Notes under the pieces: generated by a model | Told to the model about the DNA's origin: nothing | What the model saw: the letters and a program-made list of their open reading frames with translations, nothing else | Database searches by the model: none | In this document: positions 33,478 to 48,400 of the stretch, piece after piece | Layout of the letters: the number at the start of each line of letters is the position of its first letter | Numbering within the stretch: the stretch's first letter is position 1 | Position numbers and translations under genes: made by a program | NCBI RefSeq assembly: GCF_026151205.1 | Contig: NC_087076.1 | Span: 1,187,692 to 1,251,691, forward strand | Direction of reading: 5' to 3' | DNA: 64,000 bases | From: Bolinopsis microptera | Taxonomy: Eukaryota; Ctenophora; Tentaculata; Lobata; Bolinopsidae

Positions 33478-36400
33478 CTAATATTTAATCTCCCTTTTCT
33501 TGACGTGATCGATTGCGAATGTGGCTATTTTCTTGAGGAATTTGGGATACTCCCGCTGAGATATGGCCCTGACGGCAGAAGCAGGAGCCCAGCCCCCTGG
33601 GTTTACACTTGCAGAGTAGACTATCTTGCAGCTAACATCCTTCCTCGTTGGGTCCGTCTTGTCACAGACTGTCTGACAAAACAGGACCACTTCTATTGTA
33701 GCTCGTGTGTAACCGGAGGTGCCTTCAGGGACCGAGGGGTGGTCACATGACACATTACACACGATCCAGCTAGGGTGCTCTCCTGGTATATCTAACTGAG
33801 AGGGTAAGAACTAAGAAATGTTAAATATTGTGGGGCATATTATAATACAATCAATATGTTAGGTTGCGAAAACAGTGCCATAAGGAAGACATCCATACCA
33901 TACAGTTCAATGTAGGCGCAGTATATATATGTACATTTGTGTGTGCCACTTAAAAGTACAATTCTCTCTCTTTCTCTCTCTTTATTTAGTACGGGCCTTT
34001 AGGGGCTTACTGCGCATGTGCTCTGAACAATGTTCTATTACTGTATGGGACTATTATCAACTCAGTTTATGCAACTTTCGGAACTCAGTGAGGATTATAT
34101 TCGAACAAAGAGATAATTGCTCATTACTAGCCCGTATGTATTGACTGTAGTTCTATGTATAGGAAAGAAGGTACATTGTAGTTAGACCTTGAGTAGGCAA
34201 ATGAGCAGACTAACAAATGTTATGTACAATTTATTTGGCTGTAAATTACTCCAACAAATCGCTTCCTTGGAAAAGCCGTTATTACATTATTTTTGGAGCC
34301 GTGCCAGTAAGCTGTCAATCTGTTTAAAAAGTTACCCTTTGCTTGTGAGAAGCATAAACCAAGTCTCTTTGAGCTGTTGGCCACACTCTTTTAAGAATCT
34401 GATGATAAACTGCACAGTAATCATCCAATGTTTCCAGTTTCTTGTCTGCCTCTATCGTGTGGTCCCACTCCAGCTTCAACTTGCCGTTATGAAACACCTC
34501 CGACATCTCTGCAGCGGTGACCCCCTGTGGTTTCAGACTGTGAGACGGTGTCCACTTTATGTAACGGTCCTCATTATATGAGGACCGTTACATGCATATT
34601 ATGCATTATAAAGGCCTTGGTACGGTGTCTCGATGTAGATATAAATAAGTGAATTTTGTCCCGTATAAGTAAGTACCTCTACTGTGGTGGTTGCAACCAA
34701 GTAATCCAGTAGAACACCATCCTTCTCTTCCTCTTTTCTGTAGATCTGGTGAGTTAAAGGTAAGTTAGTCTGGCTAAATAGCGGGAAGAAATGATTGAAA
34801 CGCATTGATTAAAGGATTAACACCTATAAAGTACACGTAATATAAGAAAGTGGTATGTGATTATTCCTCTCACCTTTGTGACGCCGCTCTTCGACAGACA
34901 CTGCCAGGAAGGCTCTGCTTCCGGGTCTTGTTTCGATAACTCCACATACTTGTTGATAAGCTCTTGCATCTGTAAATTTAACTTTGTTAGAAATGATAAT
35001 AATGTGTCATGGGCTAAGCTTGAACTATTTTGGCGGTCTGAACTCTATACACAGGTAACGCCGCGCATTCAACATTTATGATCTCGAAGAGATGTACTTT
35101 TTCAGCACTCAAAAGAGTGCTATTTCATATTTACAGACACTGTAGTGGGCAACACTTTTTAAGCGCGCGCCATTAATTCTAACATAACAAAGAAGGAAGC
35201 GATTTGCGCGCACCGCGGGAACTTTATATTGCCCGATGTCAAGTGATGACAAACACGTGTTTTATTGTGCCTGAGAGTATAAAACTGGCACCTAGCAAGA
35301 TAAATAAACCAAGCAGTAGGGAAATATTGCAAAATATTGGCAGGAAATGTTTAAGAATAGTTTCACGAGAAGAGGCCTTGGCAGGAGATTGTTTACAGCG
35401 TACACCTAACACCTTACGTGACATGCACATTTCTGAGCAGGCCTAGTAACTTATGATATGTTTCTGCTTGTTAAATGAAGAGAGAAACGGCCAGATATAT
35501 GCGAATAAAGAGGGAGATGGGTATTACATAAATCAAAACGGTCAGAGAGTGGGCACATAGACGTCTAAATGATCAGGATTTAACGATGAACTGGTATTAT
35601 CCTTTTAGAGACTCAAAAATTACCTACACTATACATTAACCAGGCCACTTACACATAGGATCAATACCGTACACTTAAACCATTTTATGACTCATCACTC
35701 ATACAAATTTGTTGTCTTGGACAATGGTTTTAATCTCCGTACGAGTGCATGACACGTCACGTACGTAGCCACACAAACACTATTATTATTACAGCAATAT
35801 CATTAGTATTATATTATACTATTGTGTTAAATCGTCGGTAAGCAAAGAGATTTAGAACCAGCTAGCTCGGTAAGTAAAGAGATCACTTAAAGTATATTTC
35901 ACTACAACGCAGCTGGACTGCCCGGCGCACACATTCAGCTTGACATTTGATACACTAAATTACCTAATAGTTAGTACCTACACACAGTGCACTCTCTAAC
36001 CTATACACTACAATAGTGTATTCCTTGTCGGAGAAACACATTTTGTCGTATAGCGTGTGTACTCCCTCGTATACACAAAGTGTACACTGTACAGTACTGC
36101 TATGATTGTTGACAGTAGGAATTGTGGAAATGTAGAAATGAGATTACAATTATTATTGAAAGATTTTGTTTGATCCTTTTTGGAATCGTTAACTAATCAC
36201 TTACGTCTAATACGAGCGTGCTAAATCTACACTCGAAGTTCTAAAAGCCCCCCTACAGTTGAAACCAAATTGCATCAATGTATTTTTAACCCTGATTAGA
36301 GGTTAAAATGCTCCCCTGGCGAGTTATCGGCAAAAACTGTTTCGATCACGTGGCACGAACTTATAAAAAAGATGGTATAATTTGTCTTAATAGGGTTGGC

Positions 36401-39400
36401 ATATACTTCAGTTAGCCGTTAGGGTTGCCGGTTGGAGTTAGAGTAGCGGGTTAGGGTCACGAATAGTCCGGCAGGGCCATCTAGAGAACGTGTTTAGGTA
36501 AGTCACGTGATAGTCGAACTCGTGTGTAGAATTTAAACACTGCTGCTTTTAATGATATAGAAAGATCAAATTTTCTGCCAACAGGCAAAGTTACGCCACT
36601 GTATCGGATCAGCTATCTGGAACAGTTATGCTGACGTGGACCAAAACACGGATACCTACACTTAACCTCCATTCCATTTCCTAGTTTAATGCCATCTACA
36701 ATCTGCATTATACATCATGTGTTCCGCGATGAAAATGCAATGAATATTTAACCCTAGAGAGAAACTCGATCATGGTTCATGTTTCAGCACTGTGGCGAAA
36801 TTCAATTATCGAACAGAAAACTGCCCAGTAATTTAACACGATTATCATTTTCTTTAGCATATATCTTGATATTCCAAGGTGCTTCCAAATATAGGCGCTC
36901 ATGGTAGGACGATCGTCTGATCACAATTTCAGAAAAGTAACACAAATTGTAAGGAAATAATGTGTTGACAAAGTTCGGTCATTAAAGCGATAGCGACCAT
37001 AAAGAAATAAATTGAATTTAGCCTCCTTAGAAACAAATACTGTATACACAGAATTGTAAATATGGCGTAATTCTTCTATCTCATTCCCATGCGGTTGAAA
37101 CTTGAAGATTAATATTATATTAGACCAATAGGCACTAGGCGGGTACAGATCATGTAGTTAAATAAATCTATTGTAATTTTAGTGTAAAAAAATAAGCCGT
37201 AAATTCACAAATCTATCCATACTCTATCCCTTTGTAAATAATATGGACCAATGAAGTTTGACCGACCAATTTAGAAAACTGTGTTTACAGCACAAATCCA
37301 CATAATATAAGCATAGTGATGATTTTTCTGATGTTCCGTAACAACTAAATTGGTATGATATTTGATAGGTTTATGTATATATAAACAATAAAGTTGTAGC
37401 AAACTTCGCCGAAGTTGGTTTACGAGTTGGTGACAATAAGAGGTCGTTTGCGATTTGATATACAAAAGCCAAATTCTAGTTATTTAAGATCCCCTAACCA
37501 AGTAAACCAACTTCGGCCGAAGTTAAAATCAGATCGTAATACATCTTGGTGACAATAATAGGGTAGCAGCTATGTGGTACGTTTACCTGGTTGCCATGGT
37601 GCAAACTGATAATGACAAGATAACAGCACTACAAGCTATTATACTACTTTAAGACAGGTCTCCGTACAAATTGGATACATTAAATTCAGAGAAGCTCTTT
37701 CCTCTTGATCGTTCACATATTCCGTCAGCCAATTTTAAACCCTAATCCCCCCTCCGTAAGGCTTGTTGGGATAGCTGATCAAATTAGTTTCATCGGGATA
37801 TTTTGCGTACTCCTCATCCTACAGCCTCTATGTATCTAACCTGGGCTGGCCACGTAAACAAAATGAGTACTACAAATGGAACTAATTTGATTCCATGCTC
37901 TTCTCCTCGTTGAACAATTTTAAAATAGATTTAGTGTAAAAATTAACCGCTTAGGCTGCCTACGTAATATATGTGTACGACTGTAACCGATTAGTACGGG
38001 AGAAGAAAATAACTTAATTTCAATTCTTGATAAGGCCAAGGGGTCGTTCACATTTTACGTAATCAGCTGAGGGTGTAAAACTGATTACGGAGGGGAGGGG
38101 GGGGGGGATGTTCCAAAAAAATGATTACGTAATATGTGAACGACCCCTAACCTTAAACTAGATATGTATTATGTATGATAAAATCTCCTCCATAGACTAT
38201 AAAGTATAAGTATAATTGATTATGACGCACCTTGGTCTGAGTATCTTTAACGGAAGGGTGACTGCTCATGGTGATATCGCAAAAAACAGACGAGAATTGA
38301 AAGATCAAACTAGAACTGACAGACTTTTCTACAGGTGGAGAGACAGTTAGGTCATGAAATACGACCCCTTCAAATAGCCAAGTAAAGTAATTCATTTTGG
38401 GTAAATGATATTCGAGACAGTGAAAATGTCACTGTTTGACATATAAGGTGATATATCGTATTATTTATGAGATAACGAAGAGATGTTAAACAAGAGCACC
38501 TGGACTTATCAAAACTTTTGACGCACATACTCATGACACATATCAGCATAATGTCATATTAGTCGACGATTTACAGCAAAGACTGAACTTATCATCAAAT
38601 TAAAGATACGATTTACAGTACCGAGTCAACAACATACAGAGAATCTAAAAACACTGAGCTTGTTGCGCACAACCTAGCCACAGCCTAGCCAGTAGCCAAT
38701 AAAGAATCACAAGATCAGAATGACGTCAATATACTATACCCACATTAACAAAGCTAGGAACAAGAATTTCTACATGTCTTATTTGATATCAATATGCAGG
38801 TTCCCGGGTTAAATTCTTACGGCATACTGACGTCTAAGGCCCTACTTGGATCTGAAGTTCAAAGTTAACCATGCCGCCCATCAGGAGATTATGTGAATAT
38901 TTTAATATGCTCATTAAAATATAGGTATTATCACGCGATATCGTCTTATCGTCGAAATACCACCCTAATCATAATTGGTTTATCGGGCACTGTTTCGGTA
39001 CCAGATATTATTTTACTGCCCTACAAATTTGAAACATAACTTGATCAGCAGTGTAATTGTTGCCTGGTTACACCTAGAACTTGTGACATTGATACCATTT
39101 CCATTTAAGACCCTAAGTGCGTCGACTTAATTTTTAGATAAGAAAAGAATAGATTGCACTGAAAGAGAACGAACCTGATTGTACATTCTGTGATCCTTCT
39201 TATCGGACGAAGTGTCTGGTTTCTTCACCTCAACCTCCAGATTTTGTAGTTTCTCTTCTAAGTTGTCCATCTTATCCAGTGTTTCCTCTATTGCGTCAAA
39301 GAATTCGTCTTCGTTCAAATGAGGCCCTTGCTGGGAAGGTTATATGATAAGTCAAGTCAAGTCAAACCAAGATGAACAGCACACACTGGACGATGTATGG

Positions 39401-42400
39401 TATGCAACAATCACTCCTCAATTAATCCTAAATGGAATGCAGCTTTTGAAGACAATTCATAGTAAAATTAGATAACATCACAAGATTAGATAACGTTACA
39501 GAAAAGTAACTTTTCCCAAGTTAAAAAATGCCGCTCTTACCGGAGCGTTGTGTTTGATAAGTTCGGTGTTTTCTCTGTTCGTTGCACTGTATAATATCTC
39601 AAGCTTTTGCGACTTTTCTTTCTCCTAAACGATAGACGAGTTAGGTATCGTATACATAGATCACGAAAACCAGATTTTGACCATTTTGGACTACGTTTAC
39701 ACATTTCTGTAGAAATAACACCACATCTCCCAGCTGCTTGCTAAATATGTAAACGATCCCTCAAGAGAAATCCCAAGATTTGGGCTTGATCAGTTTAATT
39801 GAATAATAAACATAAAGTCTCTTATTAATATAGCCCCTCGCGGCTTTGAATGTCAGGCAGAAAACGTGCAGGACACCTCGACCACCTACTCCACGATGAC
39901 ATCTAGTACTACTACTACAACTAATATATCCCCTGACTTTCTGTTGACCAGTCAACTTGGATAAGCTAAATAAAAAGCTTTAATAATACACATTTTCATT
40001 ATTTTAAGAAGGTCTGGTGCCAGAGTAAGATCCCCCTACAGAAGAAGCTGAAGGTCTATGAGGCCCAAGTAGTATCTATCCTCATGTATAACTCTAGTTG
40101 CTGGGGAATGCCTAAATCGTACTGGGACAAACTAGATGCATGTCACCGTAACCACCTCAGAAAGATCATGAATGTCAGCTGGCCACGCAGTATGATGTCC
40201 AAAGATACCCTCTACAAACAGAGTAACTCTACCCCTATGTCTGAGCGTGCTGAGTTATCTAGGTGGAAGATGCTAGGACACATACTGAGGAGCGATGAAA
40301 GATCACCAGCTCAAGCTGCGCTGTGTTTTGCTGTCGAGATGTGTAGTGAAGTTGGTAGACTCGGGGCTCACAGACGTAACCTCCTACACCACCTGAAGGT
40401 TGACCTCTGGAAGCGTTTCATCTTGCTTGAGTCGTATGATGATATTCTTCATTTGAGAGAACTTGCTAGTGACCGTAGTTATTGGAGTAAACTGTTCGAC
40501 TTTATACTTGGGTACAAGTCAATTTGACTTTTGGGACATATAATCTTACAAAGGATCACATTTCGGTTCTAAATTATTTTAGGATTGTTGACATTTGTAA
40601 GATTGACATGTTTGATAATAATAATAATTATTTTAAACTATTGTGGATGAACTAGCGTGCTTCATGACTGCTTCATGCATGTGCATAAAAAAGGCATCTC
40701 ATTAGTCCTATTGCAGCATTTAAACAAAAAAATCTTTGTCACGTAAGCTTAAAAAATATTGACTTAAAAGTTTGATGACACAAATTAATACTATAATTTG
40801 GGAAACGAACAGCAAATATTTACAACTTGACGGGAAGATTGTACCGGACAAGAAATGGAACGAAGCCAAGAACAGAGTGTGTAATGTATAGTTAGGAGCG
40901 TGGTGACATGAGGCATAGTACACTGAGTACACACAAGCTCTTCTTAAACGAGCTCTGTGGTTCATCTAAACATGGGTATACACTATACAGTTGATCTATC
41001 CTGCACCGCTTGATTGTATACATCGTGGAAGTATGGAATTAAGCACCTGGCTCCTGTGCCTATAGTTACGTTGGTGCAGGGCGCTAAACCTTAGTTGTAA
41101 AGATAACTATGTGATTAACATTACCACATCGAATTAAAACTTGAAATATAAATCGTTACTTTTATGATGAATCTGTCCGCAGACTGCTATGTTGAAAAGC
41201 TGACTATATGGAGTATTAGAGTAGTACGCTATGTATTTTTGTCAAAAGCAAGGAGTTGCAAATGTTCTTACGCTGCACGCATATGGTGTAAATGAATAAA
41301 GTAGTGAACTGCCCTGCAACCAAAGATCTAAATATGCGACTAAAATAGCCTGATTGGGACAGAAGCGAGTACATACTCACACGCACACATACACACAAAG
41401 TCAGCGAGTTGCCTTATAGAGTATAATGCTTTGTTCCGGATGTGGGGGTAATTGCAAGAATAACACTGATTGGGAGCGTACAATGGTTGGTTGGAGAGAT
41501 GTGTTTATCTTATAATTCCCGGAGTCCTGCAGTACACGTCACTTCCTTGTGTAAAGGTTGACGAGTTGTGAATAATTCACTCAGCTCAAACCCTCGCTAC
41601 AATTGCAACGTGACGGTTATGTACCAGTTACCAGGTACATTGTACCTGGTGATGACAACTGGATACTCTCCAATTCTACAATTCTAATGTACATACATTA
41701 GACGTTAAGTCTGTATCTATCTACAAGGCTGGGTCCTCTCTAGGTACTTCCTACGAAATTTAATGTGGAGAAAATCACGTACGGTACTTATTCAGAAAAT
41801 ACGGCTCCTTTATCACGGCTGTTTATGCATAAAATCATTTTATGATGATAGAAATGTGCTTACCAAAATTAAGATATGACCATGTTAAAAGGTTGAAATT
41901 AAAGCCTGGGTTGGTTACAAATTATCGTCCAGAAGTCACCGGGGAAGCACCAATATTACAACTACATAACCACGAGCAATGTAATAGCTGATAATCAGGC
42001 TGACGAAGAATACTATACCATCGCTTGTATTATAACCTTGCTGATGGTACTACGGTCAAACGGTAAAGCGTATAATACTGGAACAGTTTAAATAACCAAA
42101 ACGAGAGAATGTAAATTAAAGATGCAAAAGTTGCCAGGAATCTGGTCAAACTGGTTCCATTCAGTGAAAATTCACAAGAAAAGATGCAACCATGTGACGA
42201 CTGACGGGAGTATTATTTGTGGCGGACGCAAAATGAAAAGTGAAGTATCATTGAAAGCTTTGATCTCCTAAACGCTGCCTTCTAATGTGGAGCCTCAACA
42301 GTTGATAAGTGGAATTACGAGTGTCATGGCTGGGTAGTAATTAGTACTATTAAGCACGTGCATGTACACGTGCGTCGTGCATGTTGCTGATACAATAGAC

Positions 42401-45400
42401 CACACCTATTCAGATTAGCTTTACAATCGGTGAACAACGAAATTAAACAATCATTGTTTACAGAGACCAATAGTACGAGAGAAACAAAGCGTTCGATTAA
42501 TTATCGGGGCTATCACCTTACTTTTGACTCGCCTCTTGGTGCTGAAAACTTAAAAGTTAAGTGCCTTTTATTTTCTCTTTATATTCATATTAAATCATCA
42601 AAAAACACAATATAAGAAAAGAAGCACCACCTGCTCAAGTAACTTTCCTCCTGGACAGAGAGGCCATCTATAATCTTCATTTTTAAACTGTACTTTGTTG
42701 GATGATGTGAAACATGATGATATAGATGATTAGTATTTTTAAAACGGTTACTCAAATGAATTCGGGCAAAATAGAAGGCCGCTGTATTCAAAATGGAAAT
42801 GAAATGCAGTGTGGTAAAAGATGGCAATAGAAATGCCTATCAAAGATGAGATCATCATCGTGATTATACAATAGGTGTTGGAGAGACGTTTTGGTCGATG
42901 ACGATCTTAACCTCTATACCACTCTCGGGGTAAATGAAAAATAACCTATCCCCTCCCCACCATTAGTAACCTTTTATGCACGTTTTATGGTGGATTACAG
43001 CTCGATATGAACTCAGATCACTACCAAATGCGATATTAGCTATGATATTATGTACATTTCTTGCACAATAACAAGCTAATTAACTGAAAGATTGAGGAAA
43101 GGGATAGGCCAGGTAAATTGAAGTACCCGGTATAGATAATAGAGGTGCACGGTATGTGGAGGTTTTTACTGTAGTTCTATATTTCGAATAGAATTTAGGA
43201 TGTTGAAAAGTCTGATAAGGCTTATTTTAAGGCTGATGAATGATAAAACTGAACAATGTTGGTGGTGGTAGCACTATACAGCTAAATTACCTAACAATCA
43301 ACATACAGATCTCAACTCTCCAGGCTCAAATCACGATAGATAAGTGATGAACTTTAAAAACGACTGACCTACTGACAAATGGCGCTATTATTCAGAAGAG
43401 AAGTCAGTACGTGCGCGTCTCAACCATGTGCCGAAAATGGAAATTTAACTTTGCATGATTTTCAGTTTACACGCCTTACGCAAACTAATGCCAACCAACC
43501 ATGACCGATGTTGGTCATATTACGATCCTAGGCCTGGCAACAATGTTAGTAGATGTCAAAACGGAAATGATTGGATGTCGAATGGAAATCTCGGTGACGG
43601 GGATTTGGGCATTAAGATTCTTTAATGAAAATACGTTGGAAGAAATCTAGAAGCGCTGCTGCAGGGAAAACATAGGTTACATACCGAATAAGGATCAAGA
43701 TTGGTTTACATAAAAACTTGTTACCCATTAGAGCATGCCACTCTTGCTCGCGTAAAAGGTTCAATTCAATTTAAACTTCAAACCGATGACACAATCTATC
43801 ATTCATGAAATTATAAGCTTATAACATATAAATAATAGTAATAAATATAAATAATAATAATAATAATAAATAGCTTATAATACATATATATACATATATA
43901 AATCATAGGCTTGCTGTCAAGATGACAGCAAGGCTATGATAAAAAGGTAAAATAAATACAGTGTAAAATACAATTACAGTGTAAAAGTGTAAAATCCGAA
44001 AAGGATCACTTACCACAGCTATTTGATCCTGCCAATATTGCTCTCTTTCGTTAAACATTTCGATACAGTTGGTTGACGTAGCGACAATCCCGGACACGGT
44101 AGCCTGGATTGTCGCTAGTTTCTGTTTCAACTTGGGGGATTCTGAGGGTTCTGATATTACTAAGAGAGTGGTAGTCGGAGGTGATCAAAGTTCAAATTTT
44201 CTATTATTCAAATACTACAAATCATTAACTGGTCGGGTTTGAAGGAATTGCAGTATGTATTTTAACCCTAAAATGCTAAAACGGTGCATTAGCAAAGATT
44301 ACCATGATTAAGAGTTGATCTTATCTCTGATAACTGTTGAGATAGACTGTCTTTAAAACTGTTAAGCTCATCTAGCTTGATATTCAGATCCGATAACACC
44401 TGAGGAATGGAAAGTAAATTTACGGTATTTTGTTTTCTGAGGAAAATCATATTTCTGAGGTGCCAGTATCACATGGGTGTATGAAATGACATGTGTAATA
44501 TACTGAGCTCTATCTTGATGTTAAGAACTTCGCTTTTTCCAAAGTGCAAGCCATTCATTCCTTTTAAAGGAGAATATCCAAACCAGTCATAGCAACTGGC
44601 ATGTGGTTAAAATTGAATTTAATTTGCAGCAACACCAAAATCACATTAAAAATCGTTATTATTCGTAGATTCGTATAACTTAAAGTAATACCATTAAATC
44701 AACTTTACGATAATCGTACGTAATATATCATCAAATACAACATTGTCCACCTTTAGTAGATACATATTATATAGTAAATCTACCTTATCATAACTAGCTC
44801 TAATTAAGAGTATTATATTATACATCAACGTACAATGTTTACATGGAAATACACGTTTACACAAACTAACGAACGCACCAAAGATTTGAAAGAACTGTTG
44901 TGGTTATACTGCCTCTCCTGGCTTAAATTATTGACTTGATTTAAACTAGTTGCTGAGATATACTGGGACCTCTTACAACGCCTGCTCAACCTTTTCTTTA
45001 GGTATCGATGTACACTGGACTGTTTCATTGCTGTTAAAACAAAACGTTGTTAATAAGCTAATTTCAATGCTGAAAAGCTTAATCATTATCGATATACAAA
45101 ACTTACGAAACTAACTCCAATAAATAGCAGACTATGAATATAGTCACCTCATCATCGGTTTATTGACAAGATGTAAGTGAAATATTTGCTAGCAGAGATC
45201 AGATTACATTCTGCAATGTTTAAATCTGACATTCCATGAAGAAACTAGTCAAGCTACAGGGTAGGTAGGTAATGATATCCTACACTACGCCCTGAGAGTA
45301 CTCGCAAACTGCAACTGAGAAAATGAAAGAGTAAAACAACTTGGCTGGTAGATAAGCTAACTCGTGATGATTTTTCTCATGCATAAATAGTATGACATCA

Positions 45401-48400
45401 GAAGTAAAAGACATCCTTCAGTGCATAGTGTGTCAATGCGAAAACCAAAGAAAAACATAATGCAGCTAGTTTAATACAGGCGAGCAATTTCTTATTCCAC
45501 CGTGATCCTTCAACCAGTCCTAAGTCGGTACCAGATATTGACGCACAATTCTCATACTGATCTCGGCTGCTGACGTAATACGTAGACAATTCCTAACTAT
45601 TCAATACAAATTAAAGTACAATACACAGCAAATCTGACAATCCAAACTGATAACATGTTTTGCGAGACACAACTATAAATCGTTCCTACGCAAGAAAAGT
45701 TTTAAAAACTTTCATTTGAACATTTCAAGCAAGGGATCATGTAAAAGTAGCGATACAGCTGCACAGTTGAGCTGTTACCGCGACGTGTACATCTCGACAC
45801 TCAACGAGTGATGTGCGTCATCTCTCAGAGCAGCCGATACAAATCTGTGTGTGTGTGTGTGTGTGTGAGCTCAGTTCATTCAGCAATAAGGACAGCTACA
45901 GTCAGCGTGCCTTTAATTAATAGTTTAATTAAGTAATTTTAAGCTGCAGGAGTGTCGGTAAACAAAGCAATATAAAATATTGACATCAAACTTATAATGC
46001 AATCGAGTTAACCAAAATATTTAAAATGTCAATTAGAATGTGACCACAGCTTGAAAATTCACAAAGAGATATCAGAGAAAGAGATATCAGATACTAGGGC
46101 ACACTAACATGAACAGTGTTATCAGTTGGTCGAATAAAATCTTGCTAGAATAGTCTATTTTATCATGTAGATATCATGTTAACAACACAACTAGTGAATT
46201 CTACTTATCAAACTTTACAAATATTTGTATAATGTATAATGTATATATTAATTTATAAATAAAGGTTACTTAGGTTATGCTGTGTAAGTGAAAATAAGTA
46301 AAGGCTTGACCATCATAGGATCCCCGCAAAATATACCCCAACATTTCAACACTCTCTAACGAGTTCACTCAAACTGATTATAGTTATAAATTACAGTAGT
46401 CCATCTGGAACAGGTGTAGCTACAAAACATCACAAACGACTCAAAGGGAACACTTAACAGGGGGAACATCTTACAGCACTCAAATTTAAGCTACAGTGAA
46501 TAACAGAGATAAACTTATATTATATATCACATTGTTTGTTAACACACATGAAAAATAGTCAGCCTCAAACACCAACTACAACAACAACAAGGGACACACA
46601 AAAGAAGGTACAGAGGGATGGTAGTATGCAGTCTAACAGTCTACAAATGTTCAAACTCCGGTGTGGTTTAAAGTGTAAACCCCCGTGTATACTGTATACC
46701 CCAGCGTATTATACAGTGTATTATAGAGTGTAGTCTTCAGTGTAGTCTCTACAGTAGTTTCTGTGTAGCATCCAGTGTAATGTAACGAGTGTAGAATTTG
46801 TTGTCTTTATTTAGTTTCCCGTGTATCTCACATCAATCATTATTTGTTATACATTAAAGAATACATTAAAGAATGGACAAATGCGTCCAGAATGAGAGAT
46901 CAGTCTCAGTAAGCTGACCATGTTCCTTACTTTAACAGTAAGCTGACCACAGTAAGACCTCAGTAAGCTGACCATGTTCCTTTCTTTAACAGTAAGCTGA
47001 CCTCAGTAAGACCTCAGTAAGCTGACCATGTTCCTTACTTAAACAGTAAGCTGACCACAGTAAGACCACAGTAAGCTGACCATGTTCCTTTCTTTAACAG
47101 TAAGCTGACCTCAGTAAGACCTCAGTAAGCTGACCATGTTCCTTACTTAAACAGTAAGCTGACTACAGTAAGCTGACCATGTTCCTTACTTTAACAGTAA
47201 GCTGACTACAGTAAGACCTCAGTAAGCTGACCATGTTCCTTTCTTTAACAGTAATCTGACCACAGTAAGCTGACCATGTTCCTTACTTTAACAGTAAGCT
47301 GACCACAGTAAGCTGACCATGTTCCTTACTTTAACAGTAAGCTGACTACAGTAAGACCTCAGTAAGCTGACCATGTTCCTTACTTTAACAGTAAGCTGAC
47401 CTCAGTAAGACCTCAGTAAGCTGACCATGTTCCTTACTTAAACAGTAAGCTGACTACAGTAAGCAGACCATGTTCCTTACTTTAACAGTAAGCTGACCAC
47501 AGTAAGCAGACCATGTTCCTTACTTTAACAGTAAGCTAACTACAGTAAGACCTCAGTAAGCTGACCATGTTCCTTACTTTAACAGTAAGCTGACTACAGT
47601 AAGACCTCATTAAGCTGACCATGTTCCTTACTTTAACAGTAAGCTGACCACAGTAAGCTGACTATGTTCCTTACTTTAACAGTAAGCTGACCACAGTAAG
47701 ACCTCAGTAAGCTGACCATGTTCCTTACTTTAACAGTAAGCTGACTACAGTAAGACCTCAGTAAGCTGACTATGTTCCTTACTTTAACAGTAAGCTGACC
47801 ACAGTAAGCTGACCATGTTCCTTACTTTAACAGTAAGCTGACCACAGTAAGACCTCAGTAAGCTGACCATGTTCCTTACTTTAACAGTAAGCTGACTACA
47901 GTAAGACCTCAGTAAGCAGACCATGTTCCTTACTTTAACAGTAAGCTGACCACAGTAAGCTGACCATGTTCCTTTCTTTAACAGTAAGCTGACCACAGTA
48001 AGACCTCAGTAAGCTGACCATGTTCCTTACTTTAACAGTAAGCTGACTACAGTAAGACCTCAGTAAGCTGACCATGTTCCTTACTTTAACAGTAAGCTGA
48101 CCACAGTAAGCAGACCATGTTCCTTTCTTTAACAGTAAGCTGACCACAGTAAGACATCAGTAAGCTGACCATGTTCCTTACTTTAACAGTAAGCTGACCT
48201 CAGTAAGACCTCAGTAAGCTGACCATGTTCCTTACTTAAACAGTAAGCTGACCACAGTAAGACCTCAGTAAGCTGACCATGTTCCTTACTTTAACAGTAA
48301 GCTGACCACAGTAAGACCTCAGTAAGCTGACCATGTTCCTTACTTTAACAGTAAGCTGACTACAGTAAGACCTCAGTAAGCTGACCATGTTCCTTACTTA

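Larger units (their letters stand above)
34970..39174. other. CERT intron 8, with small inverted-repeat elements
   Basis: 4.2-kb intron between the FFAT exon and the first START exon. Joining the two exons directly aligns with the continuous CERT family sequence (DHRMYNQ then MQELINKY), so no coding exon is missing here. It holds the elements at 37402-37524 and 38040-38147. Confidence 0.7.
39625..44013. other. CERT intron 6
   Basis: Apart from the LINE fragment, no gene is seen. Notable are a short palindrome at about 41629-41650 (ACCAGGTACA..TGTACCTGGT), an AATAAT-rich microsatellite (about 43835-43870) and the hairpin at 43902-43940. Confidence 0.6.

Noticed and set aside
36395-36470. GTTAGGG-like motifs suggesting an interstitial telomere tract
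   Set aside because: The copies are irregular and not in tandem register.
38232-38280. Extra CERT exon or alternative first exon starting MSSHPSVKDTQTK with a GTGCGT donor
   Set aside because: Exon 8 joined directly to the next START exon matches the family without a gap, and no convincing acceptor is present. An alternative promoter cannot be excluded.
44825-45030. Lys/Arg/Ser-rich minus-strand ORF with a possible acceptor (TTTTAACAG), as a CERT serine-rich exon
   Set aside because: CERT exons 4 and 5 meet in phase 0, and in that phase this segment hits a stop at once.
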